Notes under the pieces: generated by a model
Database searches by the model: none
The model's input: only the letters and a program-made list of their open reading frames with translations
What the model was told of the DNA's origin: nothing
Part shown: positions 26,811 through 36,967 of the stretch, one piece after another
How the letters are laid out: each line of letters starts with the position of its first letter
Position numbering within the stretch: the stretch's first letter is position 1
Translations under genes and position numbers: made by a program
Assembly: GCF_029872155.1 (NCBI RefSeq)
Contig: NZ_JARXLA010000004.1
Span: 1 to 64,000, forward strand
Length of the DNA: 64,000 bases
Origin: Hyphomicrobium sp. D-2
GTDB taxonomy: Bacteria; Pseudomonadota; Alphaproteobacteria; Rhizobiales; Hyphomicrobiaceae
Direction: 5' to 3'

Positions 26811-28178
26811 ATGGTCGTGATTCGCGCTCTCCTTATTGCCGTATTGTGCGCGCTGTTCAGCAGCGCGCCTATGCTGTTGCGCGTGCCGATCGCTTCGGCG
26901 CAGGAGCCGGGGCTCGGCGGCAGTTTCATCACGCCATTCCCAAGCAACGACATTTATCAGGTCCAGATCGTCGGCGATTGGCTGGCCGAAGGTGTGCTGG
27001 GCGGTCTCGCCGGCACGTTCAACGGTGGCCCAGGCGTATCGATCTCGCGCCGCCGCTATCCGTTGATGGGGCTGATGAGCCGTGGCGCGGCCTCCGAGCT
27101 TGCATCGCTTGAGCAGACATTTGCCAGCGATCCCAGCCATATCGCCATCGTCATGCTGGGCGTGCAGGATCGCTACAGCCTCAATCGCACCCGCAGCACC
27201 GCGGGCCTTGAGGAATGGCGTTCGAACTATGGTGCCCAGGTCGACCGCGTGATGAAGCTGCTGAAGCGGGGCAATCGCGCGGTTTATTGGGTCGGACTGC
27301 CGAATATGCGCCGCTGGCAGGACAACGAGCGCGCGCAGCGCATCAACGATGTCATCCGCGAGCGCGCATATATCAATGGCGTCCGCTACATCGATGCCTA
27401 TGCCATTTTCCTGGATGAAGGTGGCGGCTACAGCGATTGGGGCCCGGATATCACCGGCAAAAGCGGCCGTTTGCGCGACCGTGACGGCGTGCATTTCACC
27501 CAGGCCGGTTATCTGAAGCTGGCTCACTTTGTTGAACGCGAGCTGAAGCGCGACGTAACGCAGGCGCGCAATGAGCGCGCAATTCCGCTGGCGGGCGATG
27601 AGGCCGAGCAGTCCAGGGTCAATCCTGACAAGGCCCGTCTGCGCGCCGAAACCGCCAAAGCAGAGGCTCGGGCGAAGTTGGCCAAGGGTGGCGCTACCGG
27701 CAATCAGTTGCTGGCCATCGCTGCCGATGATGGCGCGCGCGATCAGAAGCAGGAAACGGGCAAGGTCGATCTCCGGGTGACAGGGCCGGACGGCACCGAG
27801 CAGGTGGTGACGGTTGAGATTGTTCGCCCGGCCATTTCGGCCTCGGTTGTTGCTCTGGTCACGCGCAAGCGCAGCGACGACAAGGCCGCGCACATGGGCG
27901 ACGTGCTGGTGGATCAGATCCCCGGTGGCCTGACAGTGATGAGCTCGATCGTTCCGCCGCGAGGTATGGACGGCACGCGTCGGCGTCTGTCTCCGACGCA
28001 GAGCCCCTATTTCCGGGTTTTGGAGCGCGGTGAGCGGTTACAGGCCAAGCCCGGCCGGGCCGATGATTTTGTCTGGCCGCGGCCTCAGTTCACCGCTGAG
28101 CTGCGCGGTATTGGTGATGAGCCGCCGCCGATGGCGGTTGTGCCGGGCGATGGTGCCACCGGCAGCGCTGGGCCCTGA
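26811..28178 (+). CDS. SGNH hydrolase-type protein (DUF459-like)
   Basis: A 455-residue protein with a signal peptide (LLIAVLCALFSSAPMLL) and a DUF459/SGNH hydrolase-like domain: IVGDWLAEGVLGGL as block I with Asp in place of the usual GDS, IVMLGVQDRYS, VYWVGLPNMR and the catalytic DxxH motif in RDRDGVHFTQAGYLKL. Relatives are periplasmic and are thought to act on cell-envelope esters, but no substrate is established. About 200 further C-terminal residues are Ala/Arg-rich and unassigned. GCAGGGGACG precedes the ATG. It lies 128 bases after speD, so co-transcription is possible. Confidence 0.8.
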   Translation: MVVIRALLIAVLCALFSSAPMLLRVPIASAQEPGLGGSFITPFPSNDIYQVQIVGDWLAEGVLGGLAGTFNGGPGVSISRRRYPLMGLMSRGAASELASLEQTFASDPSHIAIVMLGVQDRYSLNRTRSTAGLEEWRSNYGAQVDRVMKLLKRGNRAVYWVGLPNMRRWQDNERAQRINDVIRERAYINGVRYIDAYAIFLDEGGGYSDWGPDITGKSGRLRDRDGVHFTQAGYLKLAHFVERELKRDVTQARNERAIPLAGDEAEQSRVNPDKARLRAETAKAEARAKLAKGGATGNQLLAIAADDGARDQKQETGKVDLRVTGPDGTEQVVTVEIVRPAISASVVALVTRKRSDDKAAHMGDVLVDQIPGGLTVMSSIVPPRGMDGTRRRLSPTQSPYFRVLERGERLQAKPGRADDFVWPRPQFTAELRGIGDEPPPMAVVPGDGATGSAGP

Positions 28179-28343
28179 TCATTCTTTTCTGGTCTATTCT
28201 TCGTGGTGCTGTCCGCCCCACGGGCTATGCACGCGCATGCTCGCCCAGTTTAACGGCGGAGCTGGCGTCGGTGTCGGCGGATGCAGCCATCAAGCGAGCC
28301 GCGCCACTCATGCATCTGCGAAGAGCATGCGTAACTGGCGTGG

Positions 28344-28363
28344 ATCCCGGCCGTCGTCGGGAT
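28344..28363. repeat. Short palindromic repeat-like hairpin
   Basis: ATCCCGGCCG followed by TCGTCGGGAT forms a hairpin of the kind often dispersed in proteobacterial genomes (the reverse strand reads as HPDDGRDP-type peptide). Only one copy is seen in this window. Confidence 0.45.
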
Positions 28364-28404
28364 GACGGTGCGGAGAGGGTAACGTGGGGCGCGCACCAAT
28401 CAGC

Positions 28405-28439
28405 GCTGGCGGCCAGCTGTGCGGAGCACAGTCGCCAGC
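28405..28439 (+). repeat. Bulged intergenic hairpin repeat, copy 2
   Basis: Arms GCTGGCG and CGCCAGC enclose GCTGTGC/GCACAGT-type inner pairing with a GCCA bulge on the 5' side. It shares the architecture of the copies at 21091, 28452 and 57441 but with different, compensated stem bases. It stands 12 bases from copy 3 in the same orientation. Confidence 0.6.
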
Positions 28440-28451
28440 ATCACCTAAAAA

Positions 28452-28491
28452 GCGCCAGCGGCCGGCTCCGCGGAAGCGGAGTCGCTGGCGC
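28452..28491 (+). repeat. Bulged intergenic hairpin repeat, copy 3
   Basis: Arms GCGCCAGCG and CGCTGGCGC enclose CTCCGC/GCGGAG with a GGAA-like loop and a 5'-side bulge. It is nearly the same as the copy after trcR (57441), with paired A/T versus G/C changes in the outer stem. It lies between the convergent SGNH hydrolase and gltD genes. Confidence 0.75.
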
Positions 28492-28500
28492 CAGAGAAGA

Positions 28501-28612
28501 AAACAATGGCGGCACACAGGCAGACTGCCCCCGCAGTTGTAACATTGCCTGCGGCCGCCACTGTCTCCGCGGCCCTGCCGGTGGCTGGACCGCGAAGCTT
28601 GAAACCTTGCCG
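28501..28612 (+). promoter_or_regulatory. Cobalamin-riboswitch-like segment, orphan
   Basis: Three blocks occur in the order and spacing of a B12 riboswitch core: CTGCCCCCGCAGTTGTAAC at 28525-28543, GCCACTG at 28557-28563, and GAAGCTTGAAACCTTGCC at 28594-28611, a degenerate form of the B12 box. The usual 5' GGTG..AAATCC part is not clear. The only gene downstream is the 3' end of gltD on the other strand, so it controls nothing visible. It may be a decayed or displaced riboswitch. The 28179-28706 gap contains no gene apart from this and the repeats. Confidence 0.45.
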
Positions 28613-28706
28613 TGCCGCGGGCGGGAGATTCCCGCCGTGGGTTCGTTAGCGCTGGCTCGGCAGGCGGTGCGCGCGCGATCAACCAATCATCGCGCGCTGC
28701 CGCCGC

Positions 28707-30152
28707 TCAGCGCGGCAGCGTGCTCGTGCCCATCAGGAACGTATCGATCGACTGCGCTGCCTGACGCCCCTCGCGGATCGCCCACACCACCAGAGACTGG
28801 CCGCGCCGGATGTCACCGGCTGCGAACACCTTCGGCTGGCCCGGCACGCGGTAGTCGCGCTCGTTGGCATCGATGCCCTTGAAGCGACCGCGCGGCACTA
28901 CCGGCAGGCTGAGATCGCTTACGACGTCATCTTCGAGAGGGCCGGAGAAGCCCATGGCGAACAGCACGAGGTCGGCTGGCAGTTCAGCTTCGGTGCCGGG
29001 GATGGGCTGCATGCGGGCATCAACCTGCACGTAATGCAGTTTCGTCACCCGGCCGTTCTCGCCGGAAAAGCCCGTGGTCGAGACGGAGTATTCAACCGCA
29101 GCGCCTTCCGCCTGGCTGGTGGAGATGCGCAGCTTGAGCGGCCAGTGTGGCCACGACAGCGTTTTGTCCTCGCGCACGGGTGGCTTGGGCATGATCTCAA
29201 GCTGCGTGACCGACTTCGCGCCCTGGCGCAGCGACGTGCCGATGCAATCCGATCCGGTGTCGCCACCACCGATGACGATGACGTGCTTGTCCTTGGCGAG
29301 GATGTCGCTCGGATCGGTGATCGCGGGCGGGATCTCACCGGAGACACGGCGGTTCTGTTGTGGAAGGAAGTCCATCGCAAAGTGTAGGCCGGCAAGCTCG
29401 CGGCCCGGCGTGCTGACGAAGAAATCGAACGGCCGCTCCGAACCGCCCGCAAGCAGCAGCGCATCGTGCGTGTCGGCCAGCTCCTGCGTCGTGATGGTTT
29501 TGCCGACGTGCACGTTGCAATGGAACGTGACGCCTTCGGATTCCATCTGGCGCACGCGGCGGTCGATGACATCCTTTTCCATCTTGAAGTCAGGGATGCC
29601 GTAGCGCAGCAGGCCGCCCGGCTTGGCGTGCTTTTCGTAGACGTGCACTTCGTGGCCAACGCGCGCGAGTTGCTGCGCGGCTGCCATGCCAGCGGGGCCG
29701 GAACCAACGATGGCGATACGCTTGCCGGTGCGGCGCGCGGGCAGGTCCGGCGTCGTCCAGCCTTCCTCAAACGCGCGGTCGGCGATGGCGCATTCGATGG
29801 TCTTGATGGCCACCGGAGAGTCGTCGATGTTCAGCGTGCATGCGGCTTCGCACGGCGCCGGACAGATGCGGCCGGTGATCTCCGGGAAGTTGTTCGTGGA
29901 ATGAAGGTTCAGCGCTGCCTGCTTCCAGTCGCCGTGAAAGACGAGATCGTTCCAGTCGGGGATCTGGTTATTGACCGGGCAGCCGGTATGGCAATAGGGC
30001 ACGCCGCAATCCATGCACCGCGCGGCCTGCGTCTTGGTTGCGCTTTCGCCCAACGGTTCAACGAATTCGCCCCAGTGCTTCAGCCGTTCGGCGACCGGCG
30101 CATACTTGCGCTCCATGCGCTCGAATTCGAGGAAGCCCGTTACCTTACCCAT
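28707..30152 (-). CDS. gltD: Glutamate synthase (NADPH) small subunit
   Basis: A 481-residue flavoprotein that passes electrons from NADPH to the large subunit GltB for glutamate formation from glutamine and 2-oxoglutarate. The N-terminal iron-sulphur domain has [20 protein letters not shown], followed by a second Cys pair in [13 protein letters not shown]. The FAD site is [16 protein letters not shown] and the NADPH site is [18 protein letters not shown]. Length is normal. It lies 101 bases after gltB on the same strand; the gap includes a small AGCCC/GGGCT hairpin that may adjust relative expression. Confidence 0.97.
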   Translation of the reverse strand: MGKVTGFLEFERMERKYAPVAERLKHWGEFVEPLGESATKTQAARCMDCGVPYCHTGCPVNNQIPDWNDLVFHGDWKQAALNLHSTNNFPEITGRICPAPCEAACTLNIDDSPVAIKTIECAIADRAFEEGWTTPDLPARRTGKRIAIVGSGPAGMAAAQQLARVGHEVHVYEKHAKPGGLLRYGIPDFKMEKDVIDRRVRQMESEGVTFHCNVHVGKTITTQELADTHDALLLAGGSERPFDFFVSTPGRELAGLHFAMDFLPQQNRRVSGEIPPAITDPSDILAKDKHVIVIGGGDTGSDCIGTSLRQGAKSVTQLEIMPKPPVREDKTLSWPHWPLKLRISTSQAEGAAVEYSVSTTGFSGENGRVTKLHYVQVDARMQPIPGTEAELPADLVLFAMGFSGPLEDDVVSDLSLPVVPRGRFKGIDANERDYRVPGQPKVFAAGDIRRGQSLVVWAIREGRQAAQSIDTFLMGTSTLPR

Positions 30153-30253
30153 GATCCCGCTCCTTTGTGCGGTGCCGAGCCCTTCGGGCTTCAGGCAGTG
30201 ATGCCGGGCTCTGCGCCCGATTGTTGTTAGCGCGTGTACTTGCCGAGCCGGCT

Positions 30254-33200
30254 TCAGGCCTTGGGAGCCTTGAAGCCGATCTCGATTGTCTCAAGTCCAT
30301 CCGCGTCTGCGGCCTGTGCCTTCGCCATCTCCGCCAGTGCCTTGCGATATTCCACCGGCATGACCTTGCGGAACTTCGACAGATACTCGCGCCAGTTCGC
30401 GAGAATGGCCTGCGCCTTCGACGAGTTGGTGTAACGGGCATGGCGCGAGATGAGCGCATGCAGGCGCTCGGCATCGTTGCGCGTCATGTCACGCATCACT
30501 TCAACGAGGCCGTGACTTTCAAGGTCGCCCTGCTGACCCATCAGCCGTTCCATGATCTCTTCTTCAGCCTCAATCGGCTCAAGTTCGACCATCGCCATGT
30601 TGCACTTGGTTTCGAAGTCGCCCGTTTCATCCAGCACGTAGGCGATGCCGCCTGACATGCCGGCAGCGAAGTTGCGGCCGGTATTGCCAAGCACGACGAT
30701 GCAGCCGCCGGTCATGTATTCGCAGCCGTGATCGCCGGTACCTTCAACGACAGCCGATGCGCCGGAGTTGCGAACCGCGAAGCGCTCACCCGCAACGCCG
30801 CGGAAGTAGCACTCGCCGGTGATGGCGCCGTAAAGCACCGTGTTGCCGACGATGATGCTGCTTTCTGGCTTGATGCCGGAGTTGGGATCGGGCCGCACGA
30901 TGATCTTGCCGCCGGAAAGGCCCTTGCCGACATAGTCATTGCCTTCGCCGACGAGATCGAGCGTCACGCCCTGCGCGGTCCAGGCGCCGAAGCTTTGGCC
31001 GGCCGTGCCCTTAAGCGTCAGCCAGATGGTATCTTCCGGCAGGCCCGCATAGCCGAAGCGCATGGCAACTTCGCCCGAAAGCATCGCGCCGGCGCTGCGG
31101 TTGACGTTGGTGATCGGCACATCGTGCTTCACCGGTTTACGCGTTTCCAGCGCCGGACGGCAAAGCTCGATCAGCTTCCGGTCCAGCACCTTCTCAAGCC
31201 CGTGGTCCTGACGCTCGGTGTGATAGATGCCGACGTCATCGGGCATGTGCGGACGATAGAAGATCTTCGAGAAGTCGAGCCCCTTCGCCTTCCAGTGCGC
31301 GATGGCGTTCTCCTTGTCGAGCACTTCGGTCTGGCCGATCATCTCGTCGAAGTTGCGGAAACCGAGCGCCGCCATGTACTCGCGCACTTCTTCGGCGATG
31401 AAGAAGAAGTAGTTGATGACGTGCTCGGGCTTGCCCTGGAACTTCGCACGCAGGACTGGGTCTTGCGTCGCGACTCCGACAGGGCAGGTGTTGAGATGAC
31501 ACTTGCGCATCATGATGCAGCCAGCGGCGATCAGCGGCGCGGTGGAGAAGCCAAACTCATCGGCACCCAGCAGCGCGCCGACGATGACATCGCGGCCGGT
31601 GCGCAGGCCGCCGTCAACCTGCACCGCGATGCGGCTGCGCAGTCGGTTCAGCACTAGCGTCTGATGCGTTTCGGCAAGACCGATCTCCCACGGCGAACCC
31701 GCATGCTTGATGGAGGTGAGGGGCGAAGCGCCCGTGCCGCCTTCAAATCCGGAGATCGTCACATGATCGGCACGCGCCTTGGCGACACCGGTTGCAACCG
31801 TGCCGACGCCCACTTCCGAGACCAGCTTCACCGAGACGTCGCTCTTCGGGTTGACGTTCTTCAGGTCATAGATGAGCTGCGCCAGATCCTCGATGGAGTA
31901 GATGTCGTGGTGTGGCGGCGGCGAGATGAGACCGACGCCCGGCGTTGAGTGGCGCACCTTCGCGATCACCTGATCGACCTTGTGACCGGGCAACTGACCG
32001 CCCTCGCCGGGCTTGGCGCCCTGGGCCATCTTGATCTGGATCATGTCGGCGTTGACGAGATATTCCGTCGTCACACCGAAGCGGCCGGAAGCGACCTGCT
32101 TGATGGCGGAGCGCATGGAATCGCCGTTGTCCATCGGCTTGAAGCGATCCACTTCCTCACCGCCTTCGCCGGTGTTCGACTTGCCGCCGATCCGGTTCAT
32201 GGCGATGGCCAGCGTGGTGTGCGCTTCGCGGCTGATGGAGCCGTAGCTCATTGCGCCGGTGGCGAAGCGCTTCACGATGTCGACGGCGGGCTCCACTTCA
32301 TCCAGCGGCACCGGCGTGCGGCCAAGCTCTTCGGCGGAGCGGATGCGGAACAGCCCGCGCATGGTCATGAGCTGCTCGGCCTGATCGTTCACCTGCTTGG
32401 CGAACGCGCGATACTTGTCCGGCAGGTTGCCGCGCACGGCGTGCTGCAGATCCGCCACGACACCTGCACGCCAGACATGCGCTTCGCCGCGCACGCGGAA
32501 TGCGTATTCGCCGCCCACTTCCAGCGCGTTCTCCAGCACCTGACTGTCGCCGAACGCTGCCTTGTGGCGATCGACGGTTTCCTGGGCGATTTCGCGCAGG
32601 CCGATGCCTTCAATCTGCGTGTGCGTGCCGGTGAAGTAGCGCTTCACGAACGACGAACGCAGGCCAATGGCGTCGAAAATCTGCGCGCCGCAATAGGACT
32701 GGTAGGTCGAGATGCCCATCTTCGCCATCACCTTCATGATGGCCTTGCCGATAGCCTTTATGTAGCGCTGCTTCAGCTCATCGGCCGTGACGCCATCGGC
32801 GAACTCCGGCAGCAACTGCTCCAGCGTCTCGAACGCGAGATAAGGATTGATCGCCTCGGCGCCATAGCCCGCCAACGTGCAGAACTGATGCACTTCGTTG
32901 GCTTCGCCGGTTTCGACGACAAGCCCCACCGAAGTGCGCAGACCCTGCTTGATCAGGTGGTGGTGCACGGCGGACGTCGCCAGCAGCGAAGGAATGGGGA
33001 TGCGGTCCGGCCCGACGGCGCGGTCGGACAGAATGATGATGTTGTATTCCTTCGAGCGAACGGCTTCTTCGGCTTCCGCGCACACGCAGTCCAGCGCCGG
33101 GGCCATGCCTGCAGCGCCCTGATCCGCCGGATAGGTGATGTCGAGCGTGATGGACGAGAACTCGTTGTCCTTCACCTCGCCGATCTGGCGCACGCGCTCC

Positions 33201-34975
33201 AGATCCTCGTTCGTCAGGATTGGCTGATACACCTCAAGCCGCTTCTGGCGCGACGTGCCCTCAAGATCGAGGATGTTCGGACGCGGGCCAATGAACGACA
33301 CCAGGCTCATGACAAGCTCTTCGCGGATCGGATCGATCGGCGGGTTCGTCACCTGCGCGAAGTTCTGCTTGAAGTAGGTGTGCAGCAGCTTCGACTTGGA
33401 CGACAGCGCCGAAATCGGCGTGTCCGTGCCCATGGAGCCGATGGCTTCCTGGCCGGTCTGGGCCATCGGCAGCATCAGCACCTTGATGCTTTCCTGCGTG
33501 TATCCGAATGCCTGTTGCAGATCGAGCAGGCTGACATTGGGCTTCGACGCAGAACCGCGCGGCGTCGGCAGCGGCAGATCGGAAACATGGATCTGCGTGC
33601 GCTTCAGCCACGTCTCATAGGGGTTGGAAGCCGCGATCTCAGCCTTCAGTTCCTCGTCGGAAACGATACGGCCCTTTTCAAGATCGATCAGCAGCATCTT
33701 GCCCGGCTGCAGGCGCCACTTCTGTACGATGGATTCTTCCGGCATCGGCAGCACGCCAGATTCCGACGCCATCACGACCAGATCGTCCTTGGTGACGAAG
33801 TAGCGTGCTGGACGCAGGCCGTTTCGGTCCAGCGTTGCGCCGATCTGGCGACCGTCCGAGAAGCACATGGCGGCCGGACCGTCCCACGGCTCCATGAGGC
33901 ATGCGTGATATTCGTAGAAGGCGCGGCGCTTGCGATCCATCGTCGGATTGCCGGCCCACGCCTCCGGGATAAGCATCATCGCCGCGTGCGGCAGCGAGTA
34001 TCCGCCCATCACAAGGAATTCGAGCGCGTTGTCAAAGCAGGCGGTATCCGATTGTCCTTCGTAGGAAATCGGCCATAGCTGCGAGATGTTGTTGCCGTAC
34101 AGCGGAGACGACACCGAAGCTTCGCGCGCCGCCATCCAGTTGACGTTGCCGCGCAGCGTGTTGATCTCGCCGTTGTGGGCGACCATGCGATAGGGATGCG
34201 CTAGCTTCCACGACGGGAACGTGTTGGTCGAGAAGCGCTGGTGCACCAGCGCCATCGCCGAGATGACGCGCGGGTCGGAAAGATCGGTGTAGTACGCCTT
34301 CACCTGATACGAGAGGAACATCCCCTTGTAGACCAGCGTGCGCGACGACAGCGACACCGTGTAATGGCCGATGTCGCGATGCTTGTAGGCATCTTGAATG
34401 GCGTTCGAAACGATCTTGCGCGCAAGATAAAGCCGGCGCTCGAAATCGTCCTGGTCGAGGATTGACGAAGGCCGTCCGATAAACACCTGACGGTGTACCG
34501 GTTCGGTCTCGCGCACCATTTCCGACAGCGATGAATTGTCGATCGGGACGGAACGCCAGCCAAGCAGTGAAAGCCCCATTTCCTTGACGATGCGCGTCCA
34601 CACACGCTCGCAGTGCGCGCGCAGACGTGCTTCGCGCGGCATGAAGATGTGCCCGACAGCATACTGGCCCGCTGGTGGCAGCGTGAAGCCAAGCTTGCGG
34701 CATTCATCCTTCAGGAAATCGTGCGGGATCTGAATAAGTATGCCGGCGCCATCGCCAGCGAGCGGGTCGGCACCAACAGCGCCGCGATGCTCAAGATTTG
34801 CGAGAATTTTCAGCGCATCTGATACGATGTTGTGCGACTTGCGCCCCTTGAGATCGGCGATAAAGCCAACGCCGCACGCATCGTGCTCGTGCGCGGGGTT
34901 ATACAGCCCCTGAGCTTCGGGCATTCCACTGGCGGAAACGGACACACCACGGCTGTTTTGGTGACTCTGCGTCAT
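30254..34975 (-). CDS. gltB: Glutamate synthase (NADPH) large subunit
   Basis: A 1573-residue enzyme, the normal length. The N-terminal amidotransferase domain is processed to expose Cys34 in [14 protein letters not shown], releasing ammonia from glutamine. The central domain and the FMN domain ([24 protein letters not shown]) make glutamate from 2-oxoglutarate. The 3Fe-4S site is [18 protein letters not shown]. The C-terminal GXGXG helix domain ([21 protein letters not shown]) is present. With gltD it forms the main ammonium-assimilation route together with glutamine synthetase, which is not in this window. Confidence 0.98.
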   Translation of the reverse strand: MTQSHQNSRGVSVSASGMPEAQGLYNPAHEHDACGVGFIADLKGRKSHNIVSDALKILANLEHRGAVGADPLAGDGAGILIQIPHDFLKDECRKLGFTLPPAGQYAVGHIFMPREARLRAHCERVWTRIVKEMGLSLLGWRSVPIDNSSLSEMVRETEPVHRQVFIGRPSSILDQDDFERRLYLARKIVSNAIQDAYKHRDIGHYTVSLSSRTLVYKGMFLSYQVKAYYTDLSDPRVISAMALVHQRFSTNTFPSWKLAHPYRMVAHNGEINTLRGNVNWMAAREASVSSPLYGNNISQLWPISYEGQSDTACFDNALEFLVMGGYSLPHAAMMLIPEAWAGNPTMDRKRRAFYEYHACLMEPWDGPAAMCFSDGRQIGATLDRNGLRPARYFVTKDDLVVMASESGVLPMPEESIVQKWRLQPGKMLLIDLEKGRIVSDEELKAEIAASNPYETWLKRTQIHVSDLPLPTPRGSASKPNVSLLDLQQAFGYTQESIKVLMLPMAQTGQEAIGSMGTDTPISALSSKSKLLHTYFKQNFAQVTNPPIDPIREELVMSLVSFIGPRPNILDLEGTSRQKRLEVYQPILTNEDLERVRQIGEVKDNEFSSITLDITYPADQGAAGMAPALDCVCAEAEEAVRSKEYNIIILSDRAVGPDRIPIPSLLATSAVHHHLIKQGLRTSVGLVVETGEANEVHQFCTLAGYGAEAINPYLAFETLEQLLPEFADGVTADELKQRYIKAIGKAIMKVMAKMGISTYQSYCGAQIFDAIGLRSSFVKRYFTGTHTQIEGIGLREIAQETVDRHKAAFGDSQVLENALEVGGEYAFRVRGEAHVWRAGVVADLQHAVRGNLPDKYRAFAKQVNDQAEQLMTMRGLFRIRSAEELGRTPVPLDEVEPAVDIVKRFATGAMSYGSISREAHTTLAIAMNRIGGKSNTGEGGEEVDRFKPMDNGDSMRSAIKQVASGRFGVTTEYLVNADMIQIKMAQGAKPGEGGQLPGHKVDQVIAKVRHSTPGVGLISPPPHHDIYSIEDLAQLIYDLKNVNPKSDVSVKLVSEVGVGTVATGVAKARADHVTISGFEGGTGASPLTSIKHAGSPWEIGLAETHQTLVLNRLRSRIAVQVDGGLRTGRDVIVGALLGADEFGFSTAPLIAAGCIMMRKCHLNTCPVGVATQDPVLRAKFQGKPEHVINYFFFIAEEVREYMAALGFRNFDEMIGQTEVLDKENAIAHWKAKGLDFSKIFYRPHMPDDVGIYHTERQDHGLEKVLDRKLIELCRPALETRKPVKHDVPITNVNRSAGAMLSGEVAMRFGYAGLPEDTIWLTLKGTAGQSFGAWTAQGVTLDLVGEGNDYVGKGLSGGKIIVRPDPNSGIKPESSIIVGNTVLYGAITGECYFRGVAGERFAVRNSGASAVVEGTGDHGCEYMTGGCIVVLGNTGRNFAAGMSGGIAYVLDETGDFETKCNMAMVELEPIEAEEEIMERLMGQQGDLESHGLVEVMRDMTRNDAERLHALISRHARYTNSSKAQAILANWREYLSKFRKVMPVEYRKALAEMAKAQAADADGLETIEIGFKAPKA

Positions 34976-35470
34976 TGCAGCGACCTTTCAAGGTTCGCAG
35001 CAGTTAAACACTGCTCGATCAGACGGAAGTTATTGGAGCCGCGTCAATCGCAATTATAGCGAGGCGGCGAATTCAGCGTCAGATTTTAAACGAGCTGATC
35101 CGGCGGCTTGCTTGTGAGCAGCGGCCGTTTGAAACCCAGCAGCGATTTAGCGGATTCAAACCGCATTCTCGTTAAACCTCGCTCGATCCCATCGGGACGG
35201 CGAACTGAGCCGAGCGTTTGCGCTCAACCCAGAGCAAGACAGAAAGGACAGCAGCACTGACCTTTCGACTGACATTGACAGATTTCTAATCGCTGCACAA
35301 GCACCAATGAACATGCGCACATTGTCCCTGCCTTCAATTTAGGCAGTACGCCGAAAAACTAATCAACACGCGCATAAAAGAACGGCCGCGGTGGGAACCG
35401 CTGACCGCTAAGTTTAAGGGGAGGGAAGTGTACGCAAAGGCTAGTGTCGTATCGCTTGTCGTGTGTTGGC
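34976..35470. other. Intergenic upstream of gltB
   Basis: 495 bases between the gltB start and the 3' end of the Hsp20 gene. It is comparatively AT-rich near 35260-35400 and must carry the gltB promoter. A CGGTGGGAACCG hairpin lies at about 35390-35403. I see no ORF, tRNA or known riboswitch. Confidence 0.5.
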
Positions 35471-35920
35471 TTAGACGGAAGTCGAAGCCTCGATCTGCTT
35501 TGGCGATGAGCCGATGGCGACTGTACGCGGCTTCATGCGCTCGGGGAGATTGCGAACGAGATCGATGTGCAGCAGTCCGTCAGCGAAGTCGGCGCCTTCG
35601 ACCTCGACGTGATCGGCAAGCTGGAAGCGACGCTCAAACGAGCGAGCTGCAATGCCCCGATGCAGGAACACGCGCTCTTTCTCGTCCGGCTTCTTGGTGC
35701 CGGAAACCACGAGCATCTGCTCTTTCACCTCAATCTTGAATTCATCCTTGTTGAAACCGGCGACGGCCATTGTGATGCGATACTGGTTATCGCCAAGCCG
35801 TTCGATATTGTACGGGGGATAGGCATCGCCGTCATATCCGCTAGCGCTATCGAGCATCTGTGCCAGTCGATCGAAGCCGACCGTTGAGCGGAAGAGAGGA
35901 GCAAAATCGTACTGTCGCAT
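35471..35920 (-). CDS. Hsp20/alpha-crystallin small heat-shock protein
   Basis: A 149-residue IbpA-type small heat-shock protein that holds unfolding proteins in the cytoplasm. The N-terminus MRQYDFAPLFRSTVGFDRL is typical of the rhizobial IbpA class. The alpha-crystallin domain (about 38-130) includes YRITMAVAGFNKDE, the FERRFQLADHVEV strand and the AxxxxGLLxI motif ADFADGLLHIDL. The ATG at 35920 follows a GGAGG site that can be buried in a hairpin (see the ROSE-like leader), so translation is probably released by heat. Confidence 0.95.
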   Translation of the reverse strand: MRQYDFAPLFRSTVGFDRLAQMLDSASGYDGDAYPPYNIERLGDNQYRITMAVAGFNKDEFKIEVKEQMLVVSGTKKPDEKERVFLHRGIAARSFERRFQLADHVEVEGADFADGLLHIDLVRNLPERMKPRTVAIGSSPKQIEASTSV

Positions 35921-36005
35921 AGAACATATCCTCCAGAGATTGAGCGACATGCGTTGCACCTGCCTAAGCGGCCAAGTGACAACCAAATGACTTATGTGCG
36001 CACCC
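35921..36005 (-). promoter_or_regulatory. ROSE-like RNA thermometer upstream of hsp20
   Basis: On the minus strand CATGTCGCTC (35951-35942) pairs with GAGGATATG: six pairs including one G-U, then a single bulged G at 35945 opposite the Shine-Dalgarno, then three more pairs closing an eight-base loop. This bulged-G hairpin over GGAGG is the hallmark of ROSE elements in rhizobial small heat-shock genes. A second stem upstream (GTTG..CAC..GGCC with GGC..GTG..CAAC, about 35955-35985) fits the multi-hairpin layout. Confidence 0.75.
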
Positions 36006-36323
36006 CAATCGGGCATGCGTCACAGTTTTTCATTTAGGAAGCGGCCAGGGCGGTTCAAGGGCGCGTGAAACCCCCCCGCTGCTCCCCTAACAGAAATGTG
36101 AATAAGCTTTCAGCGGTGTGCCGTGGCGCGACAAACGGCAGGGCGGCGATGCCGAACAGCGGTTGAGCGCGGATGAGGCCATCGCCTCCGGCGTCATATG
36201 ACTGTTGCGCCGTAACAGATCGTGACAGCCGTTTCATGTGCGGTTCATCCGCAGTTTGCCACATTTGCGTCCGTTGCTGTCTTCTCCATTCGCCCCAGAC
36301 TCTCCAGTCTCTAAGGAGCTTTC
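36006..36323. other. Divergent intergenic region
   Basis: 318 bases between the hsp20 leader and the next plus-strand gene. Promoters for both directions are expected. AAGGAG at about 36313 is the ribosome-binding site of the downstream gene. Nothing else is recognised. Confidence 0.45.
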
Positions 36324-36779
36324 ATGCTTGCGTGCGCCCGTTCAGTAGCGGCATCGGCGCTTGCCGCCACGTTTGCGATTGCTGCGCTCCCCGCATCGGT
36401 CAGTGCGGCTGACCTTTATCCCTATGAAGCTTATGGCGGCGGTGAGCCCTGCGAGCGCTACAGTCAGTATGATGACGACGCGCTGTATGATCCGCCTGCG
36501 TACGGTCGCGGTGGATGTATCCCGCGAGAAGTCGCGCGCGACCGGCTGCGCGATGCCGGCTGGCGTGGCTTCCACGCGATTGAGCCACGCGGTGGCGTCG
36601 TGCTGGTGAAGGCGCGCCGTCCGGACGGACGGATGTACGATCTCACCATCGACCGCTGCTCCGGCGAAGTGGTGGATGCCAAGCCTCTCTATGGTCGCCG
36701 GGCTGCCGGTTATGGCTGGGGGCCGCCGCCCCGCCCAGAGCCGTGGGGGCGGGCCTATTGGGGCCCGCCGCGCTACTGA
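36324..36779 (+). CDS. Exported PepSY-like hypothetical protein
   Basis: A 151-residue protein with a clear signal peptide (AASALAATFAIAALPASVSAA). The mature part has a Tyr/Asp-rich stretch, then a region resembling one PepSY-type unit: VARDRLRDAGWRGFHAIEPR, followed by YDLTIDRCSGEVVDAKPL. It ends in a Gly/Pro/Trp/Arg-rich tail. Three Cys are present in the mature part. Relatives are widespread hypothetical proteins in Hyphomicrobiales; the function is unknown. A good AAGGAG site precedes the ATG. Confidence 0.75.
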   Translation: MLACARSVAASALAATFAIAALPASVSAADLYPYEAYGGGEPCERYSQYDDDALYDPPAYGRGGCIPREVARDRLRDAGWRGFHAIEPRGGVVLVKARRPDGRMYDLTIDRCSGEVVDAKPLYGRRAAGYGWGPPPRPEPWGRAYWGPPRY

Positions 36780-36967
36780 CGCTCGCTGAATGCTCCCCTG
36801 TGCGACGCAGCGGTTAGATTGCCGCTTGCGTGGTCGGCGCGTCGCGACGCCTGTATGGTGAACATTGCAGAATCAATGTCGTCATACGGCGTTGCAGGCG
36901 CCGTCCCCGCAGGGCTGTGCCGCGTCGGCGCATCCCGGCGGTCGCTTGCGAGGAGCACGGGGCTGAC

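Noticed and set aside
26511-27893. A 460-codon minus-strand open frame
   Set aside because: It is antisense to speD and the SGNH hydrolase gene, both well supported; no family is recognisable in it.
28308-28682. Minus-strand open frames in the gap before gltD
   Set aside because: They translate palindromic repeats (including an HPDDGRDP-type segment) and the riboswitch-like region rather than a protein.
31949-34078. A 709-codon plus-strand open frame
   Set aside because: It lies wholly antisense to gltB, is rich in His, Arg and Asp as expected for the complement of GC-rich codons, and has no recognisable domain or ribosome-binding site.
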